Origin: Clostridia bacterium
Lineage (GTDB): Bacteria > Bacillota > Clostridia > Christensenellales > Borkfalkiaceae
Direction: 5' to 3'
Length of the DNA stretch: 30,277 nt
Assembly (NCBI GenBank): GCA_900769565.1
Contig: CAAGHC010000034.1
Location: 1 to 30,277, forward strand
Shown: positions 14,359-23,900 of the stretch, one piece after another
Numbering within the stretch: position 1 is the stretch's first letter
How the letters are laid out: each line of letters starts with the position of its first letter
Made by a program: the position numbers and the translations under genes
The notes under the pieces: generated by a model
Databases searched by the model: none
What the model was told of the DNA's origin: nothing
Seen by the model: only the letters and a program-made list of their open reading frames with translations

Positions 14359-15903
14359 TTATCTATTTACCTCTAATTCTACCTTTTCCAGACTAACAGG
14401 CGTTTTAGTTATAACTTTCAAAGAATTATATCCCACCTTGGTTTCTAATCCCGTAACGAACGCCGTAAGCAAAGTACAAGGCTTACTCATATCAACGCCG
14501 TTTGCAAGACGAATACTGATTGTAGATCCGGATATGGGTGCGATCTCTTCATTTGTTACCTGTAAATCCCTATGTGGATTTGCAATAAAACCGTCTATCT
14601 TTCTTCCATTAAAATAAATTTGGGGAATTTCTTTTAGTTCTTCAAATAATAATTTTAAGGTAGTTTGTTTTGCAAGTCCTGCATTTTCTGCCACGTAAAG
14701 GAAAACTTCACCGTCATTTTCTATTTTACAAGGTAGTTGTCTATCAGCATTTAAATTGCCGTATCCAACACCCCAAGGATAACCACCCTTTCTATCAATT
14801 ACGTAAGTTTTATTCTGCTTTTCTAAAAAGTCTTTATCGTTTGCACCCGTAAAATCGTCGTTGGCTTGTGATAAATAATAAAAAAACATATCACCATCTA
14901 GACCGTAATTAAATACGTGTTTTTTAACTTTCTCTATCAACTCGCTGTCGCCTTCGCCCGACCAGTTAAAATACTCCACGCCGTCAGCACCACGTTGTAA
15001 ATGAGCATACCATACAGCACGAATAGTTTCAATAGTTGGGAATAAATATCCGTCTACCGTGTGGTGTGGGTCGTAACAACCGTAAATTTGAATTTCGTCT
15101 GACAACGCTCTAAATTCTTCTACTTTTATGTCAAACGAACGAGAGCCTAGCGTAAGACAATCCACTAAATCTTCTTTTATCCAAGTTTCAATATCCAAGC
15201 CGTCTATATGACAACCTTTTATGCAATCAGGTATTCGAGCCGAAAGCATTACTACTCTACCTTGTTCTTCACCGATTTTTAAGGTTATCTCACGTAATTT
15301 TCTCATAAAATCGGTAATACAGTCACGCATTTCCCATTGTTTACCTACGGGAAGTATAGGTGTATGACGCTCAAAATCTATGTCTAACCCATCAAAATCG
15401 TACTTATTCATTACTTCTTTAAGTATACAGATCTGATGCTCTCTAATTTCAGGAATAGCGTAATTTTGCGTTTTACAATTACTGCAGGGCAAATCCAAAA
15501 ACCATTCTGGATGCTCATCTATTATATGCACGGGATTGTGTTTTACACCCACTTGAACTTCAGAAACTCTATGAGTTAGCCAACATTCTTTGCCCTTATC
15601 GTGCACGTTTTTTATCCATTCTCCAAACAAATCTCTGCCTTGACTGCGCCAACGTGCAACCATAGGCATTCTGCGATATGGCAAAATTTGGCTCTCATAC
15701 ATAGAATACCAGTCCCCAGCATACATACCGTCGATAATTACCTTATCCACTTGATTAGGAATATTAAAATATACTCCACAATAATCGTCTGGCGTCAATT
15801 CCATTTGCAACTGTCCACTACCGATAATATCGTCTCTTAATATAAAGTGTTTCTTTTGCGCTCTTTTTTCTTTATGCTCTTTACTTAAAACAAATTTTTC
15901 CAT
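14359..15903 (-). CDS. TIM-barrel glycoside-hydrolase-like protein (GHL10/DUF187-like)
   Basis: This 514-residue protein has a barrel signature FDGLDIDFERH (170-180) whose acidic residues D174, D176 and E178 sit on a strand end as in glycosidases. WLTHRVSEVQVG, HPEWFLDLP and RGADGVEYFNWSGEGD complete a retaining-glycosidase-like pattern. The last roughly 120 residues form a beta-rich domain. It resembles GHL10 (DUF187)-type putative glycosidases, but I cannot place it in a CAZy family with certainty. It has no signal peptide. It sits 9 nt after the esterase gene and 25 nt before the phosphatase gene, with AGGGG ahead of the ATG. Cytosolic cleavage of imported oligosaccharide is the likely role (inference). 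Confidence 0.7.
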   Translation of the reverse strand: MEKFVLSKEHKEKRAQKKHFILRDDIIGSGQLQMELTPDDYCGVYFNIPNQVDKVIIDGMYAGDWYSMYESQILPYRRMPMVARWRSQGRDLFGEWIKNVHDKGKECWLTHRVSEVQVGVKHNPVHIIDEHPEWFLDLPCSNCKTQNYAIPEIREHQICILKEVMNKYDFDGLDIDFERHTPILPVGKQWEMRDCITDFMRKLREITLKIGEEQGRVVMLSARIPDCIKGCHIDGLDIETWIKEDLVDCLTLGSRSFDIKVEEFRALSDEIQIYGCYDPHHTVDGYLFPTIETIRAVWYAHLQRGADGVEYFNWSGEGDSELIEKVKKHVFNYGLDGDMFFYYLSQANDDFTGANDKDFLEKQNKTYVIDRKGGYPWGVGYGNLNADRQLPCKIENDGEVFLYVAENAGLAKQTTLKLLFEELKEIPQIYFNGRKIDGFIANPHRDLQVTNEEIAPISGSTISIRLANGVDMSKPCTLLTAFVTGLETKVGYNSLKVITKTPVSLEKVELEVNR

Positions 15904-15912
15904 AATATACCC

Positions 15913-16935
15913 CTATTCTAATGCGTTAAATAAAAAATCTAATTCTTCGTCGCTTTTGTCTAATTCGTGGATACCCTTAAATGCCACGTATTTAAAGTTT
16001 TCTTTTTTATCAAAAATTTCGTAATATGGGATAATTCTTTTGCTTTCTTCCTCTGTGCCAAGTTGATAATAAGCGTCGTCCACGCCCATAGCAACCACCA
16101 AAGGTCTTGGTGCAATCATTCCTGCTGTTTCTGCAACGGTAAAAGTGTTTTGTGCGTTTTGATAACTCCAATCGCTTTTAGTCCATTGAAACACGTCGCT
16201 TATATAACTACAAGAATAGCACGCTTTTATACGTGTATCCACAGCCGAAAAGTTAAGCGCATACATTCCACCATAAGATAGTCCTGTAACGCCGAGTTTA
16301 TTTTGGTTTACATTTTCTTTTTCTATGAAATAATCTAAAGCGCATTGCATTAAGTAAACTTCTAGTGCCGTGATACAACCACCTAACTGACGCAATCTAC
16401 CATCAGTTTCTAATCTGTCGTACGGATTGCCGTAATCCTCTATTTTCCACAGCAATAATTGTGGGGCAAACACGCTTGCCCCTTTATCTGTTAAACGACG
16501 AACAAGATGGTTATAATTTGCCGAATTAAAATACAAACTGCTTGCAATCTCGGGCGTACCTGCTCCACCATGTATGCCGAATAAAAACGGCTTTTCTTCA
16601 GCACTATCAATTTGTTTAAAATATATGCCGTAATAGTTTAGTCCGTTTGGATAAGTAAAGGTCATACGATATATATCCACGTTGTAATCTCGTGCAACGA
16701 ACTTTTTCTCTACAACGGGCATTTCCCTTTTTTCACGCAAGGGAAAACCTAACATATCTATAAACTTTTCCCTATACGCTTCGGGTGCGCTCTTATATTT
16801 TTCAGGCGTTATAAAATCTGCACGGTTATTATCTGCTTTAACCTTTGATGCTTTTAAAAATGCATCTATTCCCGATAAAAAATCGGCCCTTGTCTTTGTA
16901 TCTTTTTCTACTTGTTCACTATAATATTTTTTCAT
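15913..16935 (-). CDS. Acetyl-xylan-esterase-like alpha/beta hydrolase, copy 1
   Basis: The 340-residue protein has an AXE1/dienelactone-hydrolase-like fold: oxyanion loop GIHGGAG (120-126), nucleophile S220 in GLSYGG (218-223), acid D286 or D287 in AMGVDDAYY and catalytic H323 in GIHELD. This type removes acetyl or related ester groups from sugars. No signal peptide is present. Its first 17 nt overlap the end of the preceding small hydrolase gene, so translation is coupled. It is a full-length paralog of the gene at 18883-19917, sharing NSANYNHLIRR-like, PQLLLWK and DWSYQNAQ segments. Two esterases of one family in an operon may divide acetyl positions or substrates (inference). Confidence 0.85.
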   Translation of the reverse strand: MKKYYSEQVEKDTKTRADFLSGIDAFLKASKVKADNNRADFITPEKYKSAPEAYREKFIDMLGFPLREKREMPVVEKKFVARDYNVDIYRMTFTYPNGLNYYGIYFKQIDSAEEKPFLFGIHGGAGTPEIASSLYFNSANYNHLVRRLTDKGASVFAPQLLLWKIEDYGNPYDRLETDGRLRQLGGCITALEVYLMQCALDYFIEKENVNQNKLGVTGLSYGGMYALNFSAVDTRIKACYSCSYISDVFQWTKSDWSYQNAQNTFTVAETAGMIAPRPLVVAMGVDDAYYQLGTEEESKRIIPYYEIFDKKENFKYVAFKGIHELDKSDEELDFLFNALE

Positions 16936-17605
16936 TTTCTATAAACTCCACTATTGGTGTAACGTCGTCAAGCGAGTGAGGATGATGTCCTACACCTTCT
17001 TTTACTATTAATTTAAAATTTTTGCCTATTGATTTATAATATTTATCAAAAACGTATGTATTTTCTTCAATAGGTACAGTTTCATCCTTATCGCCTGCAA
17101 CTATTAATAAGGGAATATCGTATTCAGCAAACTCTGCTACCGTATCTACAGGGCTACCACGGAAAGTTTCCATCGTTTGCTCATTCACGTTGTATTCTTT
17201 ACAAAACAATTCGTGATTTATCCCCTTGTTCCAAGGCCAAGAACGAAGATTTAACACGGGGGCATCTAGGTACAATTTTTTTACACATTCGGGATAATAT
17301 AGTGCATAATTATACGCATAAAGTCCACCACGACTAAAGCCAAATAAAGATGGTTTTTCTTCTAAAAAACTAAAACGTTTTAATAATTCCTTATGAAATC
17401 TTCTCATCAATCTCACAGCATCGTTACTTCCGAACTTATCACTTATTTGATAATACACACGTGTATATCCTTTTTCAAAAAGCGCAACTTCGGCTTGTTC
17501 AAAAGCATGGAAAAATTCGGTTTTCCATATCCACTTTCCATTTGCATTTTCGGGGATTAGCACCGTTGCTTTATACCCGTTTAATATAAACGTTTCTTCT
17601 CTCAT
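16919..17605 (-). CDS. Small alpha/beta hydrolase
   Basis: A 228-residue compact alpha/beta hydrolase with nucleophile S91 in FGFSRGG (88-94), acid D174 in VAGDKDETVP and H207 or H208 in EGVGHHPHS. It lacks a signal peptide and any large lid domain. The family includes carbohydrate esterases, dienelactone hydrolases and peptidases; the operon favours an ester substrate on a sugar. It is more distant from the two larger esterases than they are from each other. AAAGGA lies before the ATG, and its last codons overlap the start of the next gene. Confidence 0.82.
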   Translation of the reverse strand: MREETFILNGYKATVLIPENANGKWIWKTEFFHAFEQAEVALFEKGYTRVYYQISDKFGSNDAVRLMRRFHKELLKRFSFLEEKPSLFGFSRGGLYAYNYALYYPECVKKLYLDAPVLNLRSWPWNKGINHELFCKEYNVNEQTMETFRGSPVDTVAEFAEYDIPLLIVAGDKDETVPIEENTYVFDKYYKSIGKNFKLIVKEGVGHHPHSLDDVTPIVEFIENEKIL

Positions 17606-17652
17606 AATCTTATTATTTCCTTTAATTTACTTATGTTTTTTATTGTAAGTAT

Positions 17653-18789
17653 CTATATCGACCATTTGATATAATATATACCTGCATTTTTATTGCCTTC
17701 TTCTATTTTATAATAAATGGTAAGAAAATTATTCGGGGTTATCTCCACCGTTGAAGGATAACCTAAATCTGAACTCTTAAAGGTTGCGAGAGTAAACTCT
17801 TCCGACCAAGTTTCGCCATTGTCTTGGCTAATGCGAGCCCTAATACCCATATCGTCAAAACGGTAACCGTAAGTTGATAATATATCGCCACTATTAATAA
17901 GGGATAAATGCGCTGGGAAACCTTTTTCTGCAATTAGTTTTAATGGCGTAAAGGATTTCCCCCCGTCGTCAGAATAGGTTTGAAAAGTTCCTTTTTTGCC
18001 TTCTTCTTCACCCCTTATATGCACCAAAATTCTTCCACTGTTAGTTACCACCGTATGCGCTTCACAATAAACCATAGCCTGCTCGTCAGTTAACGGCAGG
18101 ACTAGGCTTGGTTCATCCCAGTTTTTTCCGTCCTTGCTTTTAAGCATCCAAAAGCCTTTTTCTAGTCTTTTAAAGTTGCCGTATTTTTCTTTATCCGAAT
18201 ATGCCCAACCTATAAAAATTAAATTGCCGTCTTTATCCACACAAGGGCCGTGTGGTGCAGTTATAGGCAAAAGCCCAAAATCAGTAAACGTATTGCAGTT
18301 ATCATAACTAATTTTGTACGTTCCACCAAGATATTTTCTTTCTGCTTCATTTCTATCAAAACATTCAAAAAGATATTTATAATAACTTTTATTTAATTCA
18401 GCAAAAGCATCCGACCTAACTTCGATAAATGCATCTATCGCTTGAGGCATAGTTTTAAAGATATTAAAATCATTAAGTTGCCTTTCAATAAGGTTAGTAA
18501 AACTTGAAACAAAAACCTTGTCTTTATTTTCGCCAAACACACAAATACCACCGTCTCTATCGTCAAGCAATGTGTCTATTACTATTTGTGGTTGACTCCA
18601 CGTATCTCCGTTATCTGTAGATTTACACATCAACACTCTACCGAAAGGACAAACGTGCCACGCCCTATGTCCTGAAAAAACTACGGCAAGCGTTTGGTCT
18701 TTTAATTTAGCAACAGTTGGCCACCCACAATAATTAAACGGCTTTTCCGAGTGATATACAGTGCCTTGCTCTATAATTTTTACTTTCAA
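17653..18789 (-). CDS. Sialidase-like six-bladed beta-propeller protein
   Basis: The 378-residue protein has five Asp-box-like repeats (S-x-D-x-G-x-T-W): STDNGDTW (57-64), SYDNCNTF (161-168), SKDGKNW (218-224), SDDGGKSF (273-280) and SQDNGETW (321-328). This is the BNR/sialidase superfamily fold. Some boxes are degenerate, and I cannot point to the full sialidase arginine triad, so sialic acid hydrolysis is not established. Related proteins act as other exo-glycosidases or as sugar-binding propellers. No signal peptide is seen. The start is a TTG at 18789, since the frame has no ATG or GTG back to a stop; AGGCGG lies upstream. A 93-nt gap, the widest inside the operon, separates it from the upstream esterase gene, and I found no clear promoter in it. 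Confidence 0.78.
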   Translation of the reverse strand: MKVKIIEQGTVYHSEKPFNYCGWPTVAKLKDQTLAVVFSGHRAWHVCPFGRVLMCKSTDNGDTWSQPQIVIDTLLDDRDGGICVFGENKDKVFVSSFTNLIERQLNDFNIFKTMPQAIDAFIEVRSDAFAELNKSYYKYLFECFDRNEAERKYLGGTYKISYDNCNTFTDFGLLPITAPHGPCVDKDGNLIFIGWAYSDKEKYGNFKRLEKGFWMLKSKDGKNWDEPSLVLPLTDEQAMVYCEAHTVVTNSGRILVHIRGEEEGKKGTFQTYSDDGGKSFTPLKLIAEKGFPAHLSLINSGDILSTYGYRFDDMGIRARISQDNGETWSEEFTLATFKSSDLGYPSTVEITPNNFLTIYYKIEEGNKNAGIYYIKWSI

Positions 18790-18882
18790 TATATATTTAC
18801 CGCCTACTCTCTTATTTCATCTTTGAAACTATCTCTTTATGGTGCTCGCTTTGTTTTTTATCTGATTTTAATTTTTTTGCTA

Positions 18883-19917
18883 CTATTTAGCAAGATTAAA
18901 AAATAAAAAATCTAGTTCGCTCTCGCCTTTATCTAATTCGTGCACACCGTCGAAAATAACTACTTGTAAATTTTCTTCGGCATCAAACGCCTTGAAGAAC
19001 TCTTTTATTCTAGAACATTCTTTTTTAGTTAAATTAGCATCAAACAATTCATCTTTATCGCCCATTGCAATCGATAACGCTCTCGGCGCAACTAATGCAG
19101 CTGTTTCAGCAATGGAAAATGCTTTTTGAGCGTTTTGATAACTCCAATCAGCCCAAGAATAGGTAAACCCATCACACACCCAGCTACAAGAATAGCACGC
19201 CTTAACACGCTTTTCTATCGCAGCAAAATGTAGTGCGTACATTCCACCGTAAGAGAGCCCGGCGACACCAATCTTATCTTGATTGATAGATTCTTGTTGG
19301 ATAAAATAATCAAGATAACCCTGTAATAAAAACAACTCTAATGCCGTAATAGAACCACCTAACTGACGCACTTTGCCGTCCACGTGCTCACGAACGTATT
19401 TCCCACCGTAAGTTTCTTTTTTCCAAAGTAATAATTGTGGAACGAACACATTTGCGCCTCTATCCGTCATTCGCCTAATTAAGTGATTATAGTTAGCCGA
19501 GTTATCGTGAATACTACTAACCAACTCTGGCGTACCATCACCTCCGTGCAATCCAATAATAAACGGCGTGTTTTTTGAAGTATCTAGTTGTTCAAAGTAA
19601 ATGCCATAACCTTTAATTCCGTTAGAAAAAGCAAATTGCATACGGTAAATATTCACGTTTTTATCACAAACAACTAGATTCTTTTCAATAAGAATTGGGC
19701 AATCTCTCTTTTTTTGCAAAGGAAAACCCAACTGTTTTATAAATAATTCCCGATATTTTTCTACGTTTTCCTTATATGTCTTGGGAGATATAAAGTTTTC
19801 TCGTTCTTTTTCTGCTAGCAATTTTTCATTTTCCAAAAAACTTGCAACGCTATCTTCGTATTCCATTCGATATTTTGTATTTTTCTCTATCGGTTCGCTA
19901 TGATATGTTCTTTCCAT
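18883..19917 (-). CDS. Acetyl-xylan-esterase-like alpha/beta hydrolase, copy 2
   Basis: A 344-residue paralog of the esterase at 15913-16935. The oxyanion loop is GLHGGDG (122-128), nucleophile S222 lies in GLSYGG, the acid is in AMGDKDELF and the histidine is H326 in GVHELD. All catalytic elements are therefore kept. There is no signal peptide. It lies 8 nt after the rhamnosidase gene with AGGAAAG before its ATG. Together with the rhamnosidase it suggests an O-acetylated, rhamnose-containing oligosaccharide as substrate (inference). The substrate ester position cannot be told from the sequence. Confidence 0.85.
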   Translation of the reverse strand: MERTYHSEPIEKNTKYRMEYEDSVASFLENEKLLAEKERENFISPKTYKENVEKYRELFIKQLGFPLQKKRDCPILIEKNLVVCDKNVNIYRMQFAFSNGIKGYGIYFEQLDTSKNTPFIIGLHGGDGTPELVSSIHDNSANYNHLIRRMTDRGANVFVPQLLLWKKETYGGKYVREHVDGKVRQLGGSITALELFLLQGYLDYFIQQESINQDKIGVAGLSYGGMYALHFAAIEKRVKACYSCSWVCDGFTYSWADWSYQNAQKAFSIAETAALVAPRALSIAMGDKDELFDANLTKKECSRIKEFFKAFDAEENLQVVIFDGVHELDKGESELDFLFFNLAK

Positions 19918-19925
19918 TTTCTTTC

Positions 19926-22121
19926 CTATTCCTCTTCTTTTATAGTTAACTCCACCTTCCCCTTTGGTAAAAACTGATTGTTATACAATACGAATTTATC
20001 TTCGGGGGCATCTATTTTTAAGGATATGCTATCTTTAAGCCTTTTCCATTCAACACATACCTTGCCCTTTATAGAATCATAGTATCCTTTTGCAAAGTCA
20101 AGCCCCTTGAAAAAATAAGGCGATATTTTTATTGTATCGTAAGTTCTAGCGTTATCGCAAGGGGATATACCTAAAATAGTTTTCATCATCCAAGACAGAA
20201 CGTCCGAATACATATGGTGATTTCTAGACAATTTGCAGTCCCACATTTCCCAAAGTGTAGTTGCGTCCTTTTCCAGCCAATCGCTATAAGATGGATATCC
20301 TTTAGCCGTAATGATACGCATTGCATACTCTTGCAATCCACAAATATTAAGCGCCATATATAAATGACGTAGCCCAACCATACCACAGTTATGATGAAAA
20401 TCACACTGCTCAACAGCCTGCTTTAATTGCTCCTTTAACGGCTGTAAATTTTGATAAATACCGTGATAAATCAGCATAGAAAGAGCAGTTTGTTCTTTCA
20501 CTATGCATTCACCATTCGATAAAATCCAATTATTGTAAATAAGCGCTATTTGCCTATTTTCTTCATCAACAAATTCTCTATCGCTCTCCCCAACTAGTCT
20601 AGCAGCAAGCCCTGCAATACGATTGAATTTTACACGATACACGGCATTAATAAATTCTAACGGCGTAGTACAAGCGTTGTCATTTGGATTTGCCCAATCG
20701 TAAAGTCCAAAATTGATAAATCCGTTTTCATCTTCCTTACTTTTTAAAAATGCCAAGTATTTTCTAAAATAAGGTAGATTGCGCACTAATCCGTCCTTGT
20801 TCCCACTATGAAGGTATACTCTATAAACATGTTCAAATAAACTTCCATCAGAAACCGGTCCGTTACCCCAGTCATAACCCCAACCATACGTTGGCACTAT
20901 CCCCGGTAAGCCTTTATCTTCGGTTAAAGCATCTAGAATATTTACATTCCATTGCAAAAACATTTTTTCTGCGTGAAAATTAGTTAAAATTTGCTCCGAA
21001 GAACTTTGTGCATCATTCATCCAACCATATTTTTCTCTGGTTGGGCAATCGGTGGGCATATAGAATAAATTAGATTTGGTGGCTTGTATACCACAATCAA
21101 AAAGTTTATTTAAAAAAAATGAAGAACAATGAAAATCACTACGTGTTTTTATATCTTGCGACACGAATACGGCTCGAATTTCTTTCAAAGCGTTTAGATT
21201 ATCGCTAGTTACTTCAACATAACGAAATCCATAATATGAAAATAGCGTTGACCATTCGAAAGGTTTGCCGTTACAAATAAAACGCTCGGTTGCAAACTCG
21301 CCTTGGGTAAAGTACCTATCCTGCATAATGCTTTCAGCATATAATTCCCCGTCAAAAGTCAAAGTTTCCCCGTAGCGAATCTTTATAACGTCACCACTAT
21401 TTCCTTGTGCCAAAATACGAACGTATCCTGACATATTCTCTCCAAAATCAAAAATAATTCTATTTTCTGATTTTTTCATGATAGATACGGGTTGTATAAT
21501 CTTTAATTCACGAATGGGCTCACTAGTATATTCTGTCAACTCGCCCTTTGGTGCACGCTCGTCTTTAACGGCATTTTCCAAGTTGTTAACATTAAAATTA
21601 GAATTATCGGGAAATGGAATGCGAGAATCGTAAATTACTCCTAAACGATAACGATTCATAATGTAGGGCGAGTGCAAGGTTGCCTTCCAAGAATCATCCG
21701 TAGCAACTTTTAACATATCATCTATATAAAGTTCGGCTATCATCTTAGGAAAATCACGCCACTCTGCTTGGGTACTCAACCAAACGTTTTGCATATCTTC
21801 ATTTAGAAATCCGTTCCCACAGAGTACTTCTATAGTATTTTCACCCTGCTTTAAAAGCCTAGTTACGTCGTAATTCATATACCATAAGCGTTTATTATAA
21901 TCGGACGGGGGTGCAGTAAACAAATCCTTACTTACCCTTTGTCCGTTTATATATGCATACCCGATACCTAATGTGCAAATATATAATTTCGCCGTTTTAG
22001 GGATTTCGTTTAAGCTAAACGATTGATAAAATATAGATGAAGGGTTTTCATCAGAAAACTCCTTTTTAAAAACTCCTAACGGCTTAATAAAATACGCTTT
22101 TTCAAAAACCATCTTTGTCAT
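19926..22121 (-). CDS. GH78-like alpha-L-rhamnosidase
   Basis: The 731-residue protein has the multi-domain layout of GH78: N-terminal beta-domains with GYAYINGQRV (54-63) and NTIEVLCGNGF, a sandwich with FDFGENMSGYVR (224-235), then the alpha/alpha barrel with the signature DCPTREKYGWMND (358-370). The region TTLWEMWD (621-628) and NHHMYSD (634-640) completes the usual C-terminal barrel motifs. GH78 enzymes are inverting and release terminal alpha-L-rhamnose. There is no signal peptide, so it acts inside the cell. I prefer the ATG at 22121, with GAGAG upstream, over a TTG at 22124. It lies between the lyase gene (24 nt) and the esterase gene (8 nt). Confidence 0.9.
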   Translation of the reverse strand: MTKMVFEKAYFIKPLGVFKKEFSDENPSSIFYQSFSLNEIPKTAKLYICTLGIGYAYINGQRVSKDLFTAPPSDYNKRLWYMNYDVTRLLKQGENTIEVLCGNGFLNEDMQNVWLSTQAEWRDFPKMIAELYIDDMLKVATDDSWKATLHSPYIMNRYRLGVIYDSRIPFPDNSNFNVNNLENAVKDERAPKGELTEYTSEPIRELKIIQPVSIMKKSENRIIFDFGENMSGYVRILAQGNSGDVIKIRYGETLTFDGELYAESIMQDRYFTQGEFATERFICNGKPFEWSTLFSYYGFRYVEVTSDNLNALKEIRAVFVSQDIKTRSDFHCSSFFLNKLFDCGIQATKSNLFYMPTDCPTREKYGWMNDAQSSSEQILTNFHAEKMFLQWNVNILDALTEDKGLPGIVPTYGWGYDWGNGPVSDGSLFEHVYRVYLHSGNKDGLVRNLPYFRKYLAFLKSKEDENGFINFGLYDWANPNDNACTTPLEFINAVYRVKFNRIAGLAARLVGESDREFVDEENRQIALIYNNWILSNGECIVKEQTALSMLIYHGIYQNLQPLKEQLKQAVEQCDFHHNCGMVGLRHLYMALNICGLQEYAMRIITAKGYPSYSDWLEKDATTLWEMWDCKLSRNHHMYSDVLSWMMKTILGISPCDNARTYDTIKISPYFFKGLDFAKGYYDSIKGKVCVEWKRLKDSISLKIDAPEDKFVLYNNQFLPKGKVELTIKEEE

Positions 22122-22145
22122 CAAAACTCTCTACTGCTTAAAAAC

Positions 22146-23846
22146 TTAATTTTCGCCTGTTAAAAAATCGAATTTAACTTGTCTTTCGTCACTTTTATCT
22201 ACTATAAAATCAATTACCCAAACACTTGCGTATTCGTTAGGAATTTTCCATTTGCGTTGTTTATAAGAAAGAGTATATGGGGTATCGCAACACAATTTTA
22301 CATTGCTTAACCATACATTTCCATTTTCTTGTTTTGGCTCAAAATCACTAGTAAAACGGAAAGTAATTGCACGGCTTTCACCCTTGTATCCATACAAAAC
22401 TGATATACCGTTATCTTTACACTCAAATTCCACTGTCAAGGACGTATCTTTTAATTTATATGCATTTGCAATATCTATCTTCATGCCATTTTGGCTATGA
22501 GAAATCAACTGTGCACTAGTATTCTCGCCATACGTTTGATAAATATTGCCAACGATAGGAACGCTATGCCCACACGAGCCACAACAAAAAATTTCTTCGC
22601 CGTAGCGCGCGTTCATATCTTCTCCATATGCCCACGTGTATTCACCCGGTCCTATATCGGCAATTATGCGCTCGTCTCCAACGTAAAAAGCAAACGCACC
22701 AACGTCGTTATGGTTGTGCATTTCGTTGTTGTTACCACCTTTAGCAAACAAAACGTAATCGCCTTTTTTACAAGAGAAAATTTGTGCAGTTTCAAACAAG
22801 TGAGAAAAAGGCTGTTTAAAACTAGTTTTCTTTGCCTTTAAACTAAACTCACCTATGCAATCTAGCATTGCAATATAAAATCCTGATTTAGACAAATCAA
22901 CTTTTGCAAGAAAATTAAAATCTGGCAATTCATAATCGGGAAAAAGTTTTTTAGACTGCAATTCTAAAATTCCATATCCATCTATTTTTCTTGGGTTTGC
23001 ATCTCCAAAGGGAAAAATCCAATCATCCACGATACTGTTTTTATGGTATGCAAATATTTTTTGCATTCTTTCCACATTTAAAAATGCAGGGAACTCTCCG
23101 TATAAATCTTTGTACTTATCACAAAAATACAAAAGGTAACCAACACCCGTACCGTAATAACTCGCTCCTTCTGTACACGCACCGTCGTCCATAAAGGAAT
23201 TTTTAAGAAATTTGGTAAATAGTGCGAATATCCTATTCTTTTGTAACGCAAATCTCTCTGGGAACAAGTACATATACGCAATACCGACGCCACACGCACA
23301 AACGGGTGTCCAGTTGCATCCCATATCTTCTCTTTCCCACCAAAACGTTCTATTTTCAAAAAAATCCAACACCTTGCTCTTTACGCAATCTTTAATACGG
23401 AAACGAATATCTTTGCACAATTTATCACCAAATATATGGTAGGCATCAGCAAAATTCATTGCTTGAACGCTTGAAAATAAATCCACACGTGTATAGTCGA
23501 ATTCTTCTTCTCTCCCTTCGTTACCTGCGTAAGCATGCGCAGCAATCAACCACGTATACTCGTCACAAATGCTAGCGATTATTTCTTCTAAATCCTCCAA
23601 ATACTCGTCGTTACCTAATGCAAGCACTTCTAAATAAGGTAATCTTAAACTCCTATCGTGGAATTGCTTATCGTATTTGGTTCGATTGCCAGTTTTATAT
23701 ATGAGTTTGTAATCTGAATATGATAAATTCATAACCGGCTTCCCTCCACGCGTAAATTTATCATATGCTTTTTTTACGCGCTTGTAAAACCGTTTGCCTT
23801 CTTTGGTTTGAAGTTTTTCTCTCAAACTTTGATAATCGTAACTCAT
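22146..23846 (-). CDS. Heparinase II/III-like polysaccharide lyase, copy 2
   Basis: A 566-residue paralog of the lyase at 11634-13322, collinear from end to end. Conserved blocks are GNEGREEEFDYTRVDL (108-123), MGCNWT with N178, EGASYYGTG (226-234) and HNHND (377-381), followed by GSCGHSVPIV. It keeps all elements needed for beta-elimination at a uronic acid. There is no signal peptide. The start has TAGGAG eight nucleotides ahead of the ATG, and the gene lies 54 nt after the DUF4838 gene. Divergence between the copies is spread over the whole protein, so the duplication is old and the two probably recognise different linkages (inference). Confidence 0.88.
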   Translation of the reverse strand: MSYDYQSLREKLQTKEGKRFYKRVKKAYDKFTRGGKPVMNLSYSDYKLIYKTGNRTKYDKQFHDRSLRLPYLEVLALGNDEYLEDLEEIIASICDEYTWLIAAHAYAGNEGREEEFDYTRVDLFSSVQAMNFADAYHIFGDKLCKDIRFRIKDCVKSKVLDFFENRTFWWEREDMGCNWTPVCACGVGIAYMYLFPERFALQKNRIFALFTKFLKNSFMDDGACTEGASYYGTGVGYLLYFCDKYKDLYGEFPAFLNVERMQKIFAYHKNSIVDDWIFPFGDANPRKIDGYGILELQSKKLFPDYELPDFNFLAKVDLSKSGFYIAMLDCIGEFSLKAKKTSFKQPFSHLFETAQIFSCKKGDYVLFAKGGNNNEMHNHNDVGAFAFYVGDERIIADIGPGEYTWAYGEDMNARYGEEIFCCGSCGHSVPIVGNIYQTYGENTSAQLISHSQNGMKIDIANAYKLKDTSLTVEFECKDNGISVLYGYKGESRAITFRFTSDFEPKQENGNVWLSNVKLCCDTPYTLSYKQRKWKIPNEYASVWVIDFIVDKSDERQVKFDFLTGEN

Positions 23847-23900
23847 AATAATACTCCTACCGTTTCTTGGCCTTTTTAAAAATCTTTTTATAATTTTGCT

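Noticed and set aside
18790..18882. Internal promoter in the widest gap of the glycan operon
   Set aside because: The stretch is AT-rich but has no TTGACA-like box at the right distance from a TATAAT-like box on the minus strand.
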